A stretch of DNA of 64,000 bases from positions 1 through 64,000 of the forward strand of contig CANPJW010000002.1 of assembly GCA_947574505.1 (NCBI GenBank). Direction: 5' to 3'. Of this stretch, positions 1-13,400 are shown piece after piece. Within the stretch, counting starts at the first letter, position 1; each line of letters starts with the position of its first letter. The notes below the pieces were generated by a model. That model did not search any database. It saw nothing but the letters and a program-made list of their open reading frames with translations, and was not told where the DNA came from. The position numbers and the translations under genes were made by a program. The stretch comes from an uncultured Bacteroides sp. Lineage in GTDB: Bacteria > Bacteroidota > Bacteroidia > Bacteroidales > Bacteroidaceae.

Positions 1-49
1 TTGGTGAAAATCAGGCATCCTTATTTTGGAACTCAAAAAAGTGACGAAG

Positions 50-1351
50 TCAGGTCCAACTTTCCGCTATGTCATCAATGCTAACACCATCGGGCAAACA
101 ATCTTCCGGTATCATCAATACACCTTTTGCGCTTGCTCTCATAATCCAATCATAAAGGGTTATAAGTCTGTTAGTATATCGCTGCTGGTCTATGACATCA
201 GCCACAAATGAATGTATCTCACCGTCAATAAACGGATAGGCTTTGAAAATATATGGATGGCTACCGTGTTCATAAGGTGTTTCTCCCTCCCTTAAAATGT
301 CTCCGAACGGAGAAAGGTAATAGAAATACCAATAATCGTCCACAAACCAGTTGGCTTTTATCAACGGGACTTCTTCTTCAGGCATACCCACTTCCTTGGC
401 CATCCGCATACGCTCCTCGTTCTCTGCAAGTACTACCTGTGCATAATCTTCCTCATCTATCTTGAAGATGTCACCGTTTTGGTAATCATGACACCGGTAT
501 CTCGGCTTCTGCTCCTTGCGCCATATTTCTATTACCCTGCATCTGCCCGGCTCATTGGTAAAAAGAAAATCATAATTCTCCAATCGGCTGTATCCGAAAC
601 GCTCTGCATATGTGGCTATATAATCTTTTCTTGCAGCCCACTTGTAAATATCACGTAATTGGCGGTATTCTTGTGGACTGGAAGCAAATTGTTCGCATAG
701 CTGTCCGAAAGATATATCATGCACCTCACCGAGTACAGACACATCCCAACCTCTAAAATCCCTCATATTATTGTCTATGAAGAAATTATTGGGCTGTACA
801 TAATCAGTCCAACAGTCCTCTTTGCCATTACGCCAACCATATGATTTACGATGAACGATAAAACCACTTATCAAAAATTCTTCCATGGTCCGGGCATACA
901 CGTCTGGCATTCGATTGAGTTGCATATTACATTGTAATATCGTACTCATCGTTTCACCAAGTTTCTGTTCGTCCCGGTCACGTGCCGTACAGGTCGGTTC
1001 TTTGCTTTGACTACGGTACACACCAAGTACGCTACGCACAAGTCTGCGTATGAGGTTGTTTTTTAAAGGCACATTTCCCTGACTTTTAATATACTCTTCT
1101 TCGCTCATGGATTTTCCATCAACGCAAATCATATCATCCCATTGTGCCCCATATGTATAGCGTTTGTTTCGCTCTCTATCTCTCCGGAAATCCTCCATCT
1201 GATTCCAATAGTATTGTGCCTCCATTAGAATATCAAATGCCCTGCGGTCTCCATATCGCTTTGCAGAAACAACGGTATCTATCTCAACGGTATCATTACG
1301 TTTCGGAGCGATACGGCTCATTGGTAACAATTTTCTTTTATTCGTATGCAT
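50..1351 (-). CDS. Phage portal-like protein, apparently truncated at its C-terminus
   Basis: This protein of 433 aa resembles podovirus (P22-type) portal proteins, which form the dodecameric DNA-entry ring at one vertex of the capsid. Supporting features are the early segment rich in Tyr, Trp and Arg that mentions an adaptor-like YYWNQMEDFRRDRERN stretch, the NNLIRRLVRSVLGVYRSQ helix, and the late IDQQRYTNRLITLYDWIMRASAKGVLMIPED stretch typical of the portal stem region. It is the last gene of the leftward virion cluster seen here, 65 bp after the giant gene. Portals of this class are usually 600 to 750 aa, so the in-frame TGA at 50-52 is premature; another frame stays open to the window edge. 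A frameshift, a real truncation or a sequencing error could explain this. The identification is by sequence style and context, not by a search. Confidence 0.6.
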   Translation of the reverse strand: MHTNKRKLLPMSRIAPKRNDTVEIDTVVSAKRYGDRRAFDILMEAQYYWNQMEDFRRDRERNKRYTYGAQWDDMICVDGKSMSEEEYIKSQGNVPLKNNLIRRLVRSVLGVYRSQSKEPTCTARDRDEQKLGETMSTILQCNMQLNRMPDVYARTMEEFLISGFIVHRKSYGWRNGKEDCWTDYVQPNNFFIDNNMRDFRGWDVSVLGEVHDISFGQLCEQFASSPQEYRQLRDIYKWAARKDYIATYAERFGYSRLENYDFLFTNEPGRCRVIEIWRKEQKPRYRCHDYQNGDIFKIDEEDYAQVVLAENEERMRMAKEVGMPEEEVPLIKANWFVDDYWYFYYLSPFGDILREGETPYEHGSHPYIFKAYPFIDGEIHSFVADVIDQQRYTNRLITLYDWIMRASAKGVLMIPEDCLPDGVSIDDIAESWT

Positions 1352-1416
1352 ATTTTCAACGTTTTAATGATTGCTCGGAACAAAGATAGCGTTCCGAACA
1401 ATCACCCTTTGTTTAA

Positions 1417-4400
1417 CTATTTACGTTTGCGAGTGTGATTCATTTCAGCTATCATCTCCTTTTTGAGTTCATTCAATTCGGCTTCGATGTCCTTACGTTC
1501 TTCATCATCAACCACTTCTGCCAATTCATTGTAGAGATTATCAATATCTCTGCGATAGTTCTCGAAGATTTCATAACGCTCGTATTCGGGCGAATTGTAA
1601 AGGAAATCAATCTTTTCTGCATAATCGAAGATTCCGTTATCAGTGTCCTCCTCGTAATGTTTCAGCCTATTTTTCAGTTGGTCATATTCTTTTTTCAAAC
1701 GAAAATATTCATTATTTATAGCTCTGTATTCTGTCCGCTCATCACCAGCCTTGACAAGTCTGTTCATCAAAAGTACATTGCGAGGGTCGTAATCTCTTGT
1801 TCCGGAAAGGGTTTCCGCTGTTTTGACCATTTTATCAACTGTCCCGGATACACCACCGAAATATCCATTCAAAACATACTCGATTTTGGCAGGATTAAGG
1901 TCTATATTTCCCTTTGTGTAAGGGTCGCCACCTGTCGTTTCATTCAAGACATTCGCCAATCCTACAATATACTTGTTAGCACTCTTGTACGCCTTTGTCC
2001 ATTCGGGCATATCCTTGTTATAAGGCGTATCTTTATAGAGCGGCATACCTGTCCAACTCTTTTCCGCCACGTATGCTTCCCACAATGGTTTGACCGCACT
2101 CGGAACAAAGGCATTCAAACCACCGCCTCCTTCTAAAAAGTCAATAGGTAGAATTTGGGTTACCTGTCCGGCGATGGCATTGGCAATCTCTCCACCAGTC
2201 AGATGTTCTTTCCCATTAAACGTGGAAGTCATCAGTTCTCCCATACCATAAAAAGCACGATATTCAACAGGCAAGGGGATGGAAATCCAATAACCGCCAA
2301 TACTGAACAGAATATTACTACGGCGTACATATTCGGGCAAATTGTAATATGCATTTTTGTCATCATCGTCATCATCACTACCACCCAAAAAGGCTATGAT
2401 AGATCCAAGTAAGAACATGACGGCGGCTCCTGTAAATGCTTTTGCCGGATGCAGTTTGGCTTGTTTCCCAAAATTGGCTGTACCTTGTATGGCAGCGTTC
2501 CAAAACACAAAACCACTTCTACCCAGTCCCGACATAAGCGCAGCAGCATTACCCACCTTTGTCTGTCCGGCTGTATTGTAGAACTTTGCCCCACTACCTT
2601 TCTTATTGAAGTTTACACTGATTTCCTTTGCATCATAGATAGCGCGGTCAATACTACGTCCCATTTCACGGGAAGTCATAAATGCCGCAAAACGAGCGCA
2701 ATTCTCAACAGCCCTATTTAATTCGTCAAAACGTTCTCCAAGTAAGTCTAACGCTTTTCTGACTGGCATTTTTCCGTTAGATTTCTTCAATTCCTTACGA
2801 ATGTCATTCTTATGCTGTTCGATGTCTCGAATATTAGCATATCCAGTTTCACCGCCATTCATCATAAATTGATGGAACATTGCTTCAGTCTTATCGTTCA
2901 TATCAAGTGTGCCTTTACGATGTTTAGCTAACAGACGTTTCATCTTAATGATGTTTGCCTTGCCAAAATTGCGATGAAAACGTAAAGCATAATTGGGGCT
3001 TTCCTTAATCCATACCATAGAATTGGTGTATAGCATATCACGTACAAAGTTTGACACGATAAAATCAGGATTTCGAGTAGTATAAAATGCGCTTAACTGC
3101 CGATTAACCTTCTCTCCAGCATGAAGAATTGCGCCGATGGCTCCCGATGTATCATTGTCAGGGTTAGTTTGCCCGTTCAATGCCTGTGCAACTCTGGGGT
3201 TTCCATTAATGGTCAATACGTAATCACGCCCTCCACGTTTCACGACAATTTGGTGTTGCCTTAAATCACGGTTTTCTACTACACGGTACGGAATGTTTAC
3301 TGTATCCTTTCCATGTTTGTATTTATCCGGTTCACTTTCAGATAGCTGTTCCATCTTCTCCTCAAAATCTTGGATTTTCTGTTCCACGACTTCGGGAGTA
3401 TCGTCTATTTCTATATTATCAGGAAACACTGGCTTCCATTCATCGTTTTTCGCATCATATTCCAACCACAAATCACTCACACTAACGAGGTCGCTTGGAT
3501 GATTAAGGGCAAAGTTTAGAAAACGTTGTTTCACCAATTTATTACGGTTTCCCTGCATAATAGCACTCTCGGCCATGGATTGTAAATTGGCGAAAGGGTC
3601 ATCAGCTTTTGACATACGCCCTTGTGCTTTTTTAATTGGTGCATTGAACACACTTTGCTTATGTGTAAGATATGCGTATGCCTCGGAACTGGTCTTTTCA
3701 TCAAAACCACGAAGAGGAATATAGAATTCATACATATCTGAAACTTTATTAAATGCCGCTTTGCTCATCATACCACATTCATATGATTTGGAAAGGATTG
3801 CTCTACTTACAGCATTAACTTTTTCCCACAATGCGGTTGTTTCATGTGCCTGTTCATAATCATCGACCATTTGTTGCGCTTCCGCTTCCGCTGAAACAAC
3901 ATCTTCAAAACCTGTTAAGGCTGTAAGACCGGCATAATCGCGTTCACGATAATCATCAATGAAATCTTGCAAAGTCTTATTACCTGCTGGATGATTCTTT
4001 AAATATAAATCGTAATCCTGCTGGGCATCACGTTCAGCCATTACCCGATTACGTTCAAGTCCATGCTTTGCCATCATATAGTCCGTCAATTCTTCACGTT
4101 CTACACCATTTTGAGCAAGTTTGGAAACCTCAGCAAGCATGGGTTTGAACAGTAGATAAGCAAAAGCATCCGCTTCAGCCTTGTTTACACTTGACAGACG
4201 GTTTTCTCCCAAATAGGCATTTTCAAATCCTTCGACTTCTTCTATCTTTTTACCATAGCCAAGAATGCTATTCATAGCTTCTTTCAACCCAAGCATACTA
4301 TCTTGCAATGCTTCCTGTGTCTGATACATACCTCGCTTCACACGCTGTTCATATCTGTCACGAGCCAACACTCTTTCGTGTGTTTCGGGGTCTCCGTCAC

Positions 4401-7400
4401 GATACAAATTGTCATCACTTTCTGCCACGCTCGATTGTTGCGTCGAAGTTCCGGCATAATTGCCAACTTTCAACTCATATTGTTTGCTTACATCGGTTGC
4501 TTCTCCCAATATGCTCCGGTATCTACCCGGTTCAGCAAGGTTCTCATAGCTGCGCCATAAAACATAGCGCAGTTCGTTGTCTGTCAAAGTAACACCGTTG
4601 AAACCCTCAAAACCTATTTTATGAAGCATATTTAAGAAGAAATCCTTAATCTGCCACCACCAGCTTGCATTGATGTTTTCAAATTCGGTATTTTCAGCAA
4701 GTGTAGCAAGATATTCCTCGGTAGCCTTGTGGAAATCCCAACCATTCTTAACAGACAAATCAATGATGCGTCTGCGGATTGTTTCATCAGCATTGTTGAG
4801 TACGTTATCGAGGAACGTATCAAAGTGTTCTCCGAATAGTTCTCTCAAGCCATAGTGTGCCACAGCTTCATGGAGTAAAGTTTGCTCTACATCAAAGATA
4901 CTTGTATGGTTCGGAATGACAATCGTTATATTCCCACTACTTTTTGAATAAAAACCTTTCGCACGCAGTTTCTTACCCTCAAGAGCAGAAGTGTCAGTAA
5001 TAATTTCCACATTATCAAGATGTAGTTTGTCTGCAAGCATTCGTACTCGTTCGGCCATTCTTGTACGTTCACGCTCAGCAAATTTTTTACGTTGCCACAC
5101 AGTCCGTGTTTGTCTGCCAAGCATTTTTGCAGCCGGGTCATTCTCGTAACTGACCTCATCATCGGTGTATGCACCCACACCATTACGATAGTCATTTGCG
5201 ATTTCTGCATTGAGCGCAGTAATCACAGTATCGGTAACGGCATTTTCCTGCCTACGTTGAGGTTTCCGACCTGCTGCCATAACCATTTCATCAACTTCAG
5301 ACGGAGTAAGTAAACGTTTAACACGCATAGCACCTGTGATTATCCAAGGGTCGGTTTCGGGATTAGGGTTGGTACGGTAGGTATATGCTCCATTTTCAGG
5401 AATCCTTGGCAATCCGGCATAGCTATGTTGGAACTTGCCATTCTTGTTGTAACCGTAACTCATGGCTTCTTCTTGGTAGTCCACATCGTTAGCATACTCC
5501 ACCTCAGCCCAAACAAAATTGGCAGGAAATAAAGTCTTATCCCCGTTCTCATCAATGCGATTGAACTGCAATGCATATGGAATAACACCTAAATGCCATC
5601 CCGGACGGTAAGCAAGCTTACCGCTTCCGCCTTGTGTACCCTTGCCACCTGCCTTTACTTGGCTACGTCCGGTTTTACTCTGCCCGGCTATCGGTGCAGC
5701 ATCAGCATCAAGCCATACGCCAACAGGTGTCGCTTCTCCATTGGGATTTGCAACCATAGGTGGATATAATTCGCCATTCTTTAGAACAAACACTTTGTAT
5801 CCGATGCCTGTATTTCTTGGAGCAACATCCTCACGAATGCGATACATGGTATCATCGCTGCGATATAGAACATCATCCTCATCGGCATTGACAATGCTGT
5901 TAGCAGTCTCTACCGTAGCATCTATTTCCGCATATTTCGCTTCTTTTTCTTCCAATTCTTTTTTCATCAGTTCGGCGTATTCCTCCAACTGTGATTTCGC
6001 CTGCTCCAATTCTTTTTCATACTCGAAAGGTTTGCCCTCTCTTGACAGGAGTTCTTTCAATTCGGCTTCATTATGCTTCTTGCTTCGCTCTCCGGCACTC
6101 AATCTCTCGGCAAAATCCTTTCCCGTAATCACATTGCCTGCAATGTCCTCAATGGCATTGCGAAGCAGATTTTGACGTACCGGCACATCTTCAATGCCAA
6201 GTCCAGGACAAGAGTAGGTCATTTTACGCTCAACATCATTGAAAAGTGTAGCACCGTCACGCATGGTCTGCCTTGTCAATTTTATTGTAACTACAAATGA
6301 AAAATCGCCTATCTGTATGGTCAATTCCCGTTTTTGTTCTCCTGCAATCTCACCGTCTTTCATCTGCTTCATTTCAGCAAGAACACTCTTGTTGTGTTCC
6401 TTGAAGAAATCATCCATTGTATCAACAGAAGTAAAGCGATGTTTTCCGATTACAATCTCCTTGAATTGCCCATCGGGGAATGATGAATGTACGGCATCCA
6501 AATATCTGCCGTTATCCTCAATGCGCTTTTCCGCATCCTTAATAAAGGCTTTTAATCTTGGCTTGGCATTGTAGATATAGGTTTGGTCTGTTTCCCATTG
6601 TTTTTTACGGCTTGCATATTTGCGCACATTTTTTTCAGCATTGTTTTTCAGCATGGCGTATTCACTGCCGGAGAGTTGCGCAACGGTGTCGCCAAACACA
6701 TCTTCTTCCTCCTCAAGCACACGGTTGGTCATGCTGTTGGTCATCATCTGCTTGCCGTTCATAATGCTGTCAGCAATCGCTCCCTTTGTTTTCAGTCGTT
6801 GGTAGGCGGTAACATCCAAACTGTCCTCTACTCCGAAACGCAAGATGCGAATAGGCTTGCCCATATCCTTGTGCAGGTTTCCTTGTCGCAGGATGCGCCC
6901 ATTGCGCTGCGTGTAGTCCATAGGACGGTTAGGTGCATCCAAATGTATCAACGTGTGCAGTCGTTCCTGAATGTTCACGCCTGTACCGAGCGTAAAGGTC
7001 GAACCGAGAATCACGCGAACCTCTCCACGATTTACCTTTTCAAAGATTTCAAGTTTCTTCTTGACAGTCATTCCCGACCTCATTACTACAATTTCATCAG
7101 CAGGAATACCCTCTGCAATCAGTTTATTTCTGATGTCATCATAAAGGTTGAAGCCGCTCTGCTTGTTTTGGTAATTGTCGGCGAAGATGGCAACTGTACC
7201 TTTGTAGTCAGCTGTTTCTTTCAGTGAGCGCAAAGTCTGGCGCACGGCTTCATTAGTCTTGCTATGTATGTCATCCTCTGCGTCTGCTTGTACCAAACGG
7301 GCATCAACGGCAGCCGCCTTTGCTATGCCGTACATAGTCAAAGGTATATGGCTATTCTCTTTCTTCTCCTTACCCGACATCTGTTCGTATTCTTCAAGTT

Positions 7401-10400
7401 GTGCTTTTACGAACTTCATAATGCCACGCAATGCGCGTGTCTGTGGCAGGTAGAGGTCTTGTGCTTTTCCACCTTCCATTTCGGGTATCTTATCCTTTAC
7501 TTCGCCGGCTTCTTTAGTAAGAACCGTATCGGAAACTCCCGACCAAATACGTACCAGTTCGGGTAGGTTCACATATCCGGCGAAGCGATTGTTCTCTTTA
7601 AACTTACCACTTGTAGTGAACTCCATCATCTGCTGGATATTTCCGAAGTTGCGCGCAAAATCATCAAAGTAATAGATACCATACTCTTTCATCGTGTCGG
7701 CTGGCATAAGATAGCGCATAAATGTCCAAATCTCTGCGGCGGTGTTACTGATGGGCGTACCAGTTGCAAAGATTACGTTTCGTCCGTTATTCTTTTCCAA
7801 AACGGCTTGTGTTTTCAGAAATACGCCTTGCGACTTCTTACTGTATGACGGGTCCACACCTTTTACTCCACGCTGCATGGCAGTGGCAAATCCAAGGTGC
7901 TTATATTCATGCGCTTCATCTACAAGCAGGGCATCAATGCCCATGTCGTCAAAGTTCTCCACATCGTCAGTCCGGCGATCAAGCATTTCCATAGCCTTAA
8001 CCTCTGCGTTCTGCAAGGTTACAGCGCGCTTCTTTTCATCGTTGGCGGTACGTTTCTTTGAAGCATTGTCTGCAAGTCCGGCAAGCTGCTCCTCCAGCAA
8101 TTCGATTTCCCGTTCAGCTTGTCGGGTGATTATGTTCTTTCCATCCGGGTCTTCTTCTTTCATCTTTTCAAGAATGAGCATCTTTTCCTCAATCTTGTCC
8201 TGCACGAAAGTCATTTCCCTTTCCTCGCTGTCAGGGATAAATTCAAATGTCGATTGAGGAACGACAATCATGTCCCAATCGTTGTAGCGTATCTTGGCAT
8301 AGAAGTTCTTTCTTCCCTCTGCACTACGGTCTGCTTCTTCAAGTGTCAGTATCTTGGCATTGGGATATAGTTCTTTTGCGCTCGCAACGAATTGTCCAAC
8401 GGTAGCGTTCTGCACTACAATCATCGGTTTACGTGCAGTCCCCAAACGGCGCATTTCCATGGCAGTAGAGATTAGGGTAAAGGTTTTACCTGTTCCGACC
8501 TCGTGCGCAAGTAACAATGGTTGTTGTGTACCTCTTACAATGGCTTTACCTTGATGTGGACGCATTTTGAGATTATGCGATGCACCGCCGAAGTATTCCG
8601 GAACAAAATCATCCGGAATACTCATCGGTACAAAGTTGTTGAATGTATCATTATAGATGCGCTCCATCAAAGCCGACATTCCAGGGTCACTCTGCATTTT
8701 TTGTCTTGCCCAATCCTTAAAATCTTGGCGTATTTCGTCAATCTTGGCAGCACAAGCCTGTGTCGCCTCCTTGTCAGTTATGGTTTCTGTTGTACCATCA
8801 TAGCGTTTTCTTGTGGTAGAAACCGTTATGCTTTTGTTCTGAATGGCAGCTTCAATGAGCGTATGCCCCATAATGGTACGGCCAAGCATTTCACTTGTTA
8901 CACCCATTGCACGATTCTTCTCGTAGTTGGTAAAGTATGGTTCTTTCATAAACCATGTACCGCCTACGGCTGTAAACCGTACGTCAACCTCCGTGCGTTC
9001 CTTGACGAAATCTTCATACAGTTTCGGGTCAACCCAAGAACTACCGAGGGTAAAGTCAATCAAGTGTGCGGGGATTTCCATTGGCATAACCTCCTGCAAC
9101 GCCTTGATGTTGCGGTCAAATTCCCCATTCTCGTTGTTTTCCTCTGCTTGACGTAGTTTTTCACGGATATTTCCGCTCAAGTACTGGTAAGATGCTTCCG
9201 TCTGTCGGCTTACAGGATTCTCGAAACCGTAACCGCTTTCGATGATTTCTTTCTTCACATCCTCGATGCCCGTGCCAAGTTGTTCGGCGATATATGGTAT
9301 ATCCACACGACCAAATTTGAAGATACTTGCAATGATACCGTCCTTGACATTGGCAGGAGTGGGTTCTTTCTCTTTTTCAACGACACGTTTGCTGAATACA
9401 TCGGTTTTGTCAAATTTCTGTATCCGGTTTCCTTTTTCATCTGCCGATTCTTCAAATTTTTCAAGAGCGAATACATTGGCATAGTCCACATCATTGCGGA
9501 GAAACGCAATGGCGGTGTTCTTGTTGAAGTGTCCGTATGTGCCGACAAAATCATCGTATGCCTTGTTGAGTTTCTCAAGCAAGGGTTTCAGCCCCTCATC
9601 GCTTTCGTTCTCGGTCTGATAGGAAAGGACTTCTGCAAGGGCTTCCTTGATGGTGGTGTATGCTTCAAAGCATTCAACTTTCGTATGCCCCTTTACCTTG
9701 TTAGCATTCACTTCGAGGGGCTGTACGCTTGCTGTCGAGTTGATATACAGCTTTCCATCCTTGACAAACATTTCACCAATCTTCTTGCCGAGTATTGCAT
9801 CTGTTATCGGTTCAGCATTACGTTTACCAAATTCTTCTGCACTGAACGAGCGAACAAATTCCGACAACATATCTTCCTGCTTCTTATCCTGTTTAGGATA
9901 CAACCCCTTGGCTGTTGGCCGGAAAGTGTCGCCTTTTTCAAAGGCAAAGTGCATTTCACCTGCCATATTTTCAGGGTGCTCAATGAAATAACGGTTGTAA
10001 TCCATTGAAAGCTGCTTGATGACAGGCGTTTCCTTGCCTTTAATCTTGCGTGTTTCCCCAGTATCGTACTCCGCCATGCGCTCTCCACTCACATCACTTA
10101 CATCAATGGCATTGGCAGACTTCTGTCCGTTCACACGCTTACGAATAACAACGATGTCTGAGGTTACTCCTGTGCCTCCAAAAGTCTTATTGTGCATACG
10201 GAAAGCACCCACAAAATCTGCGCCTCCCTCGCTCACAATCCAATCACGAAGTTTCTTGCTGTTGTCAAGTGTGCCATTGGACGTAATGAAGATACCCAAA
10301 CCGCCCTCACGCAGTTTGCGCACATTCTTTGCAATACAGAAATCGTGTATATTGTGAAATTTCTTCGACAAGTCTTTGTCGCCTGTGGTATCGTTCACAC

Positions 10401-13400
10401 GGAGTCCGGTAACGAACGGAACATTGGTAATGGCCAAGTCCACACTTCCGTTAGGGATACGTGTCTGCTCAAAGCCCTGTATCTCCACTTTTACATCGGG
10501 ATAAAGGAGGGAGAGGACACCGCCGGATGTTCCGTCAATTTCTATGGCATGGATATCACTACGCTCGCTGATGTGAGCCGGCATCTGTCCTAAGATGTTG
10601 CCGATACCGGCAGAGCCTTCAAGGATATTGCCACCTTTGAAGCCCATTTGTTCGACAATGTCCCAAAGCGTATCTACAACGTATGCCGGAGTATAATAAG
10701 CACTGTTCGCACTCATTACAGCCTCTTGGTATGCCTTTTCTCCAAGAAGTTCGCGGAGTTTTTTTGCAATGGTGTTAGGAGAGTAAGATGTTCCCTCACT
10801 AAACGCTTTGCCTAATCCACCCCAACCACTAAATTTGCGGAGAATATGCATCTGCTTTTCAGTAGCCGGTTCTCCGCTTTCAAGCAACAGCTTTGCCAAT
10901 TCGATAGCCTTGATATTGGCTTCGATACGGGCATCAACAGAAATAGGAGCATAATCTTTGCCGCGCTCCGAATGGTTATTACGAGTATTCTTCGGCTCTA
11001 ACTGCCCATCCAGTCGCCTGGCTGATTGCAGTTCTGACTCCAATCCTCGGCTTCCGCTTTGATGTCCTCCTCGGTCAGTTCCTCCACTTTCTTCCCGATT
11101 CTCTTCGCCCATTCTTTCAGGCGGCTGTTGTTGGTTATTACTGTCGGTTGGCAATCCTCCGATGCGTGATTCATCAGTTCCTTGTAATCCATCTTTGTTG
11201 GTTTTATCGTTATCAATTAGACTGTCAAATAAACCTAACTCATTTGACTGCTGTGAATTTACTGCTTTTTTTTCACTCTTTTTGCGTGCAGGGCGGTTTT
11301 TCTTTATACGTTCCTGTGCAATTTCAACTTCTTGCTCAACTTCCCCCTCTCTCGTTACAGTTTCAGCGGTGGCAAATGCATCAATGCCAGATTTGTCAAA
11401 ATTGGCCACGTCAAACTTCTGCACCTCATCGTATGGGGTCATATCGGCATCCAATCCGTTTTCTGACACTTCCGGCAAATCCCTTGCGCCGTTGTAAAAT
11501 GCTTTGAGATATGGGCGTATAACATCACCCAAGTCTGCAATCATAGCCTTTGCATATTCGGTAAATTTACGTGTACCTTTCTCCAAATGATAGACAGCCA
11601 TTTCAGTACCGATGGCAAGTATTTCCGGGTCAATGCCAATGTTCATTTGACCGAGAAGTTTCTTGCGCATACGCTCGCGGAGTTCCGCATAGCGCTCATC
11701 AGTGACAAGACGGTTATCGCTCGTATTAGCTGTTTGGGTTTCCTGTTGAGGCTCTATGACCTTTCGTGTGTCAACAAGTGAAATAGGTTGTGCATTGCTT
11801 ACCGCATCGTCATTGTTGAGAATCGTATCAGCCAACTGTCTAGCACTTTCCTCGCTACGCATCATAAATCCACCTTGCTTAGTATCATACCAACCCTTTT
11901 CTGCTTTGGCAAGTTCTTTGGCTGCTCTCTGTTGTTCCTTTGCCAAATTACCTGCAAACTTCAAAAGGTACATATCAAGTATCTTTCCTCTCTTGGTGGT
12001 GTACTGCTCCGAAGTTATAGTATATTCTTCGGTAGAAGGAAGAGGGGTTGTTTCCACTTTGGAAACATCTTCTTTTTCCAACTTACGTTGTTCGGCAAAC
12101 AGATCATTGATTTCTGAAATGATACGTGCTTCCTCAAAGATGTCACTTTTTGCATGAGCTTCCTGTTGTAATGGCTTCAGTTCAGCAATACGTGTCTTTA
12201 TCTCCTGCAATCGGTTCGTGCCTAATACTACAGCAGTGGTTTCTGCATTCTTCACACCCTTATACTCGGAGAAAGGTTTTGTTTTACGATGTGACGAATC
12301 TATCCATTTTTCAAAATCTTCAATCGGTACTGACGAACCATCAAGTCTGCGATTTGTAGCCCATTCTTCATCATAATTGCTCAAAAACGCAGTTTCGGCT
12401 TCTTCCTGTTCATTGAAACCAAGCATTACCTTGTGTTCGTCAAATGTTCCGTCAGGGTTATATTGGTCGATAATGAACACACGGGCACCATTCCATCCAT
12501 CTATATTATCAGAGAGGAACACATCTATATGGTCGCCATCCACTCCCTCTGTGCCACGAATGTAGCCATAGGTATTCTGCATGATGGTTTCCCATTTGTT
12601 ACCCTCTGCATCTATTCCACTACGGACAGAACCTTTCGGGTTTTCAATGGTAATATTGAATATACCTACCTGCACATGGCCTTTCTTATAATTGCCGGCT
12701 TCTTTTTGCTTTTCGGTAGGGGTAGTATCGGTTTCTTTCTCAGCTGCTGTGATTTTTTCGCCTAACTCATTGCTTTTAAGGGATAATTCCCTATCTTTGT
12801 TGTCGGAAAGCATAGTGGTTTGAGGCGCATCCGTGCCCTCGGTAGTGAGGTCAGACACATTCCCTTGCGACGAGTATAAGCCTTGTGCCATGTCTGAGGC
12901 ATTAGAAACATCATCGGCGTGTTTCCAAACCAATTTACCTTTAGTTAGGAGGTTCGCAATGGCGTTCCTCCTTTTTTCTTGGTTGGAAACAACCACTTCC
13001 TTACCGTCTTTGCTGACTGTGATAGAAGTAAAGTAGTAATATCGAGAGCCATCAGCTTTTTTAAATGAGCGTATAAATACATAGGAAGATGCACGTTCTG
13101 TCGTATCTCCTTCTTTGGCTTCACTTACATCTTCAATTATAGCATTTGGATGTTCAAGCGTAGGTTTAATCATGCCCAATTTACCATTTCTACCCTGTCG
13201 CATTAATTTTGTAAACTGGTTTTCACCCATTTTTACCTCACCTATCGGAGTGGAAACTATTCCATCTTCACCGAATAAAGCATCCCAGTTTTCAATCGTA
13301 AGGTCTATTTCAGGAGCAATCCCGGCATTCAATTCCATATCTGCAATGAAATCCTGTGCTTCATCCGCAGTCATGGAACGACCAATTACTTCCGTCTCAT

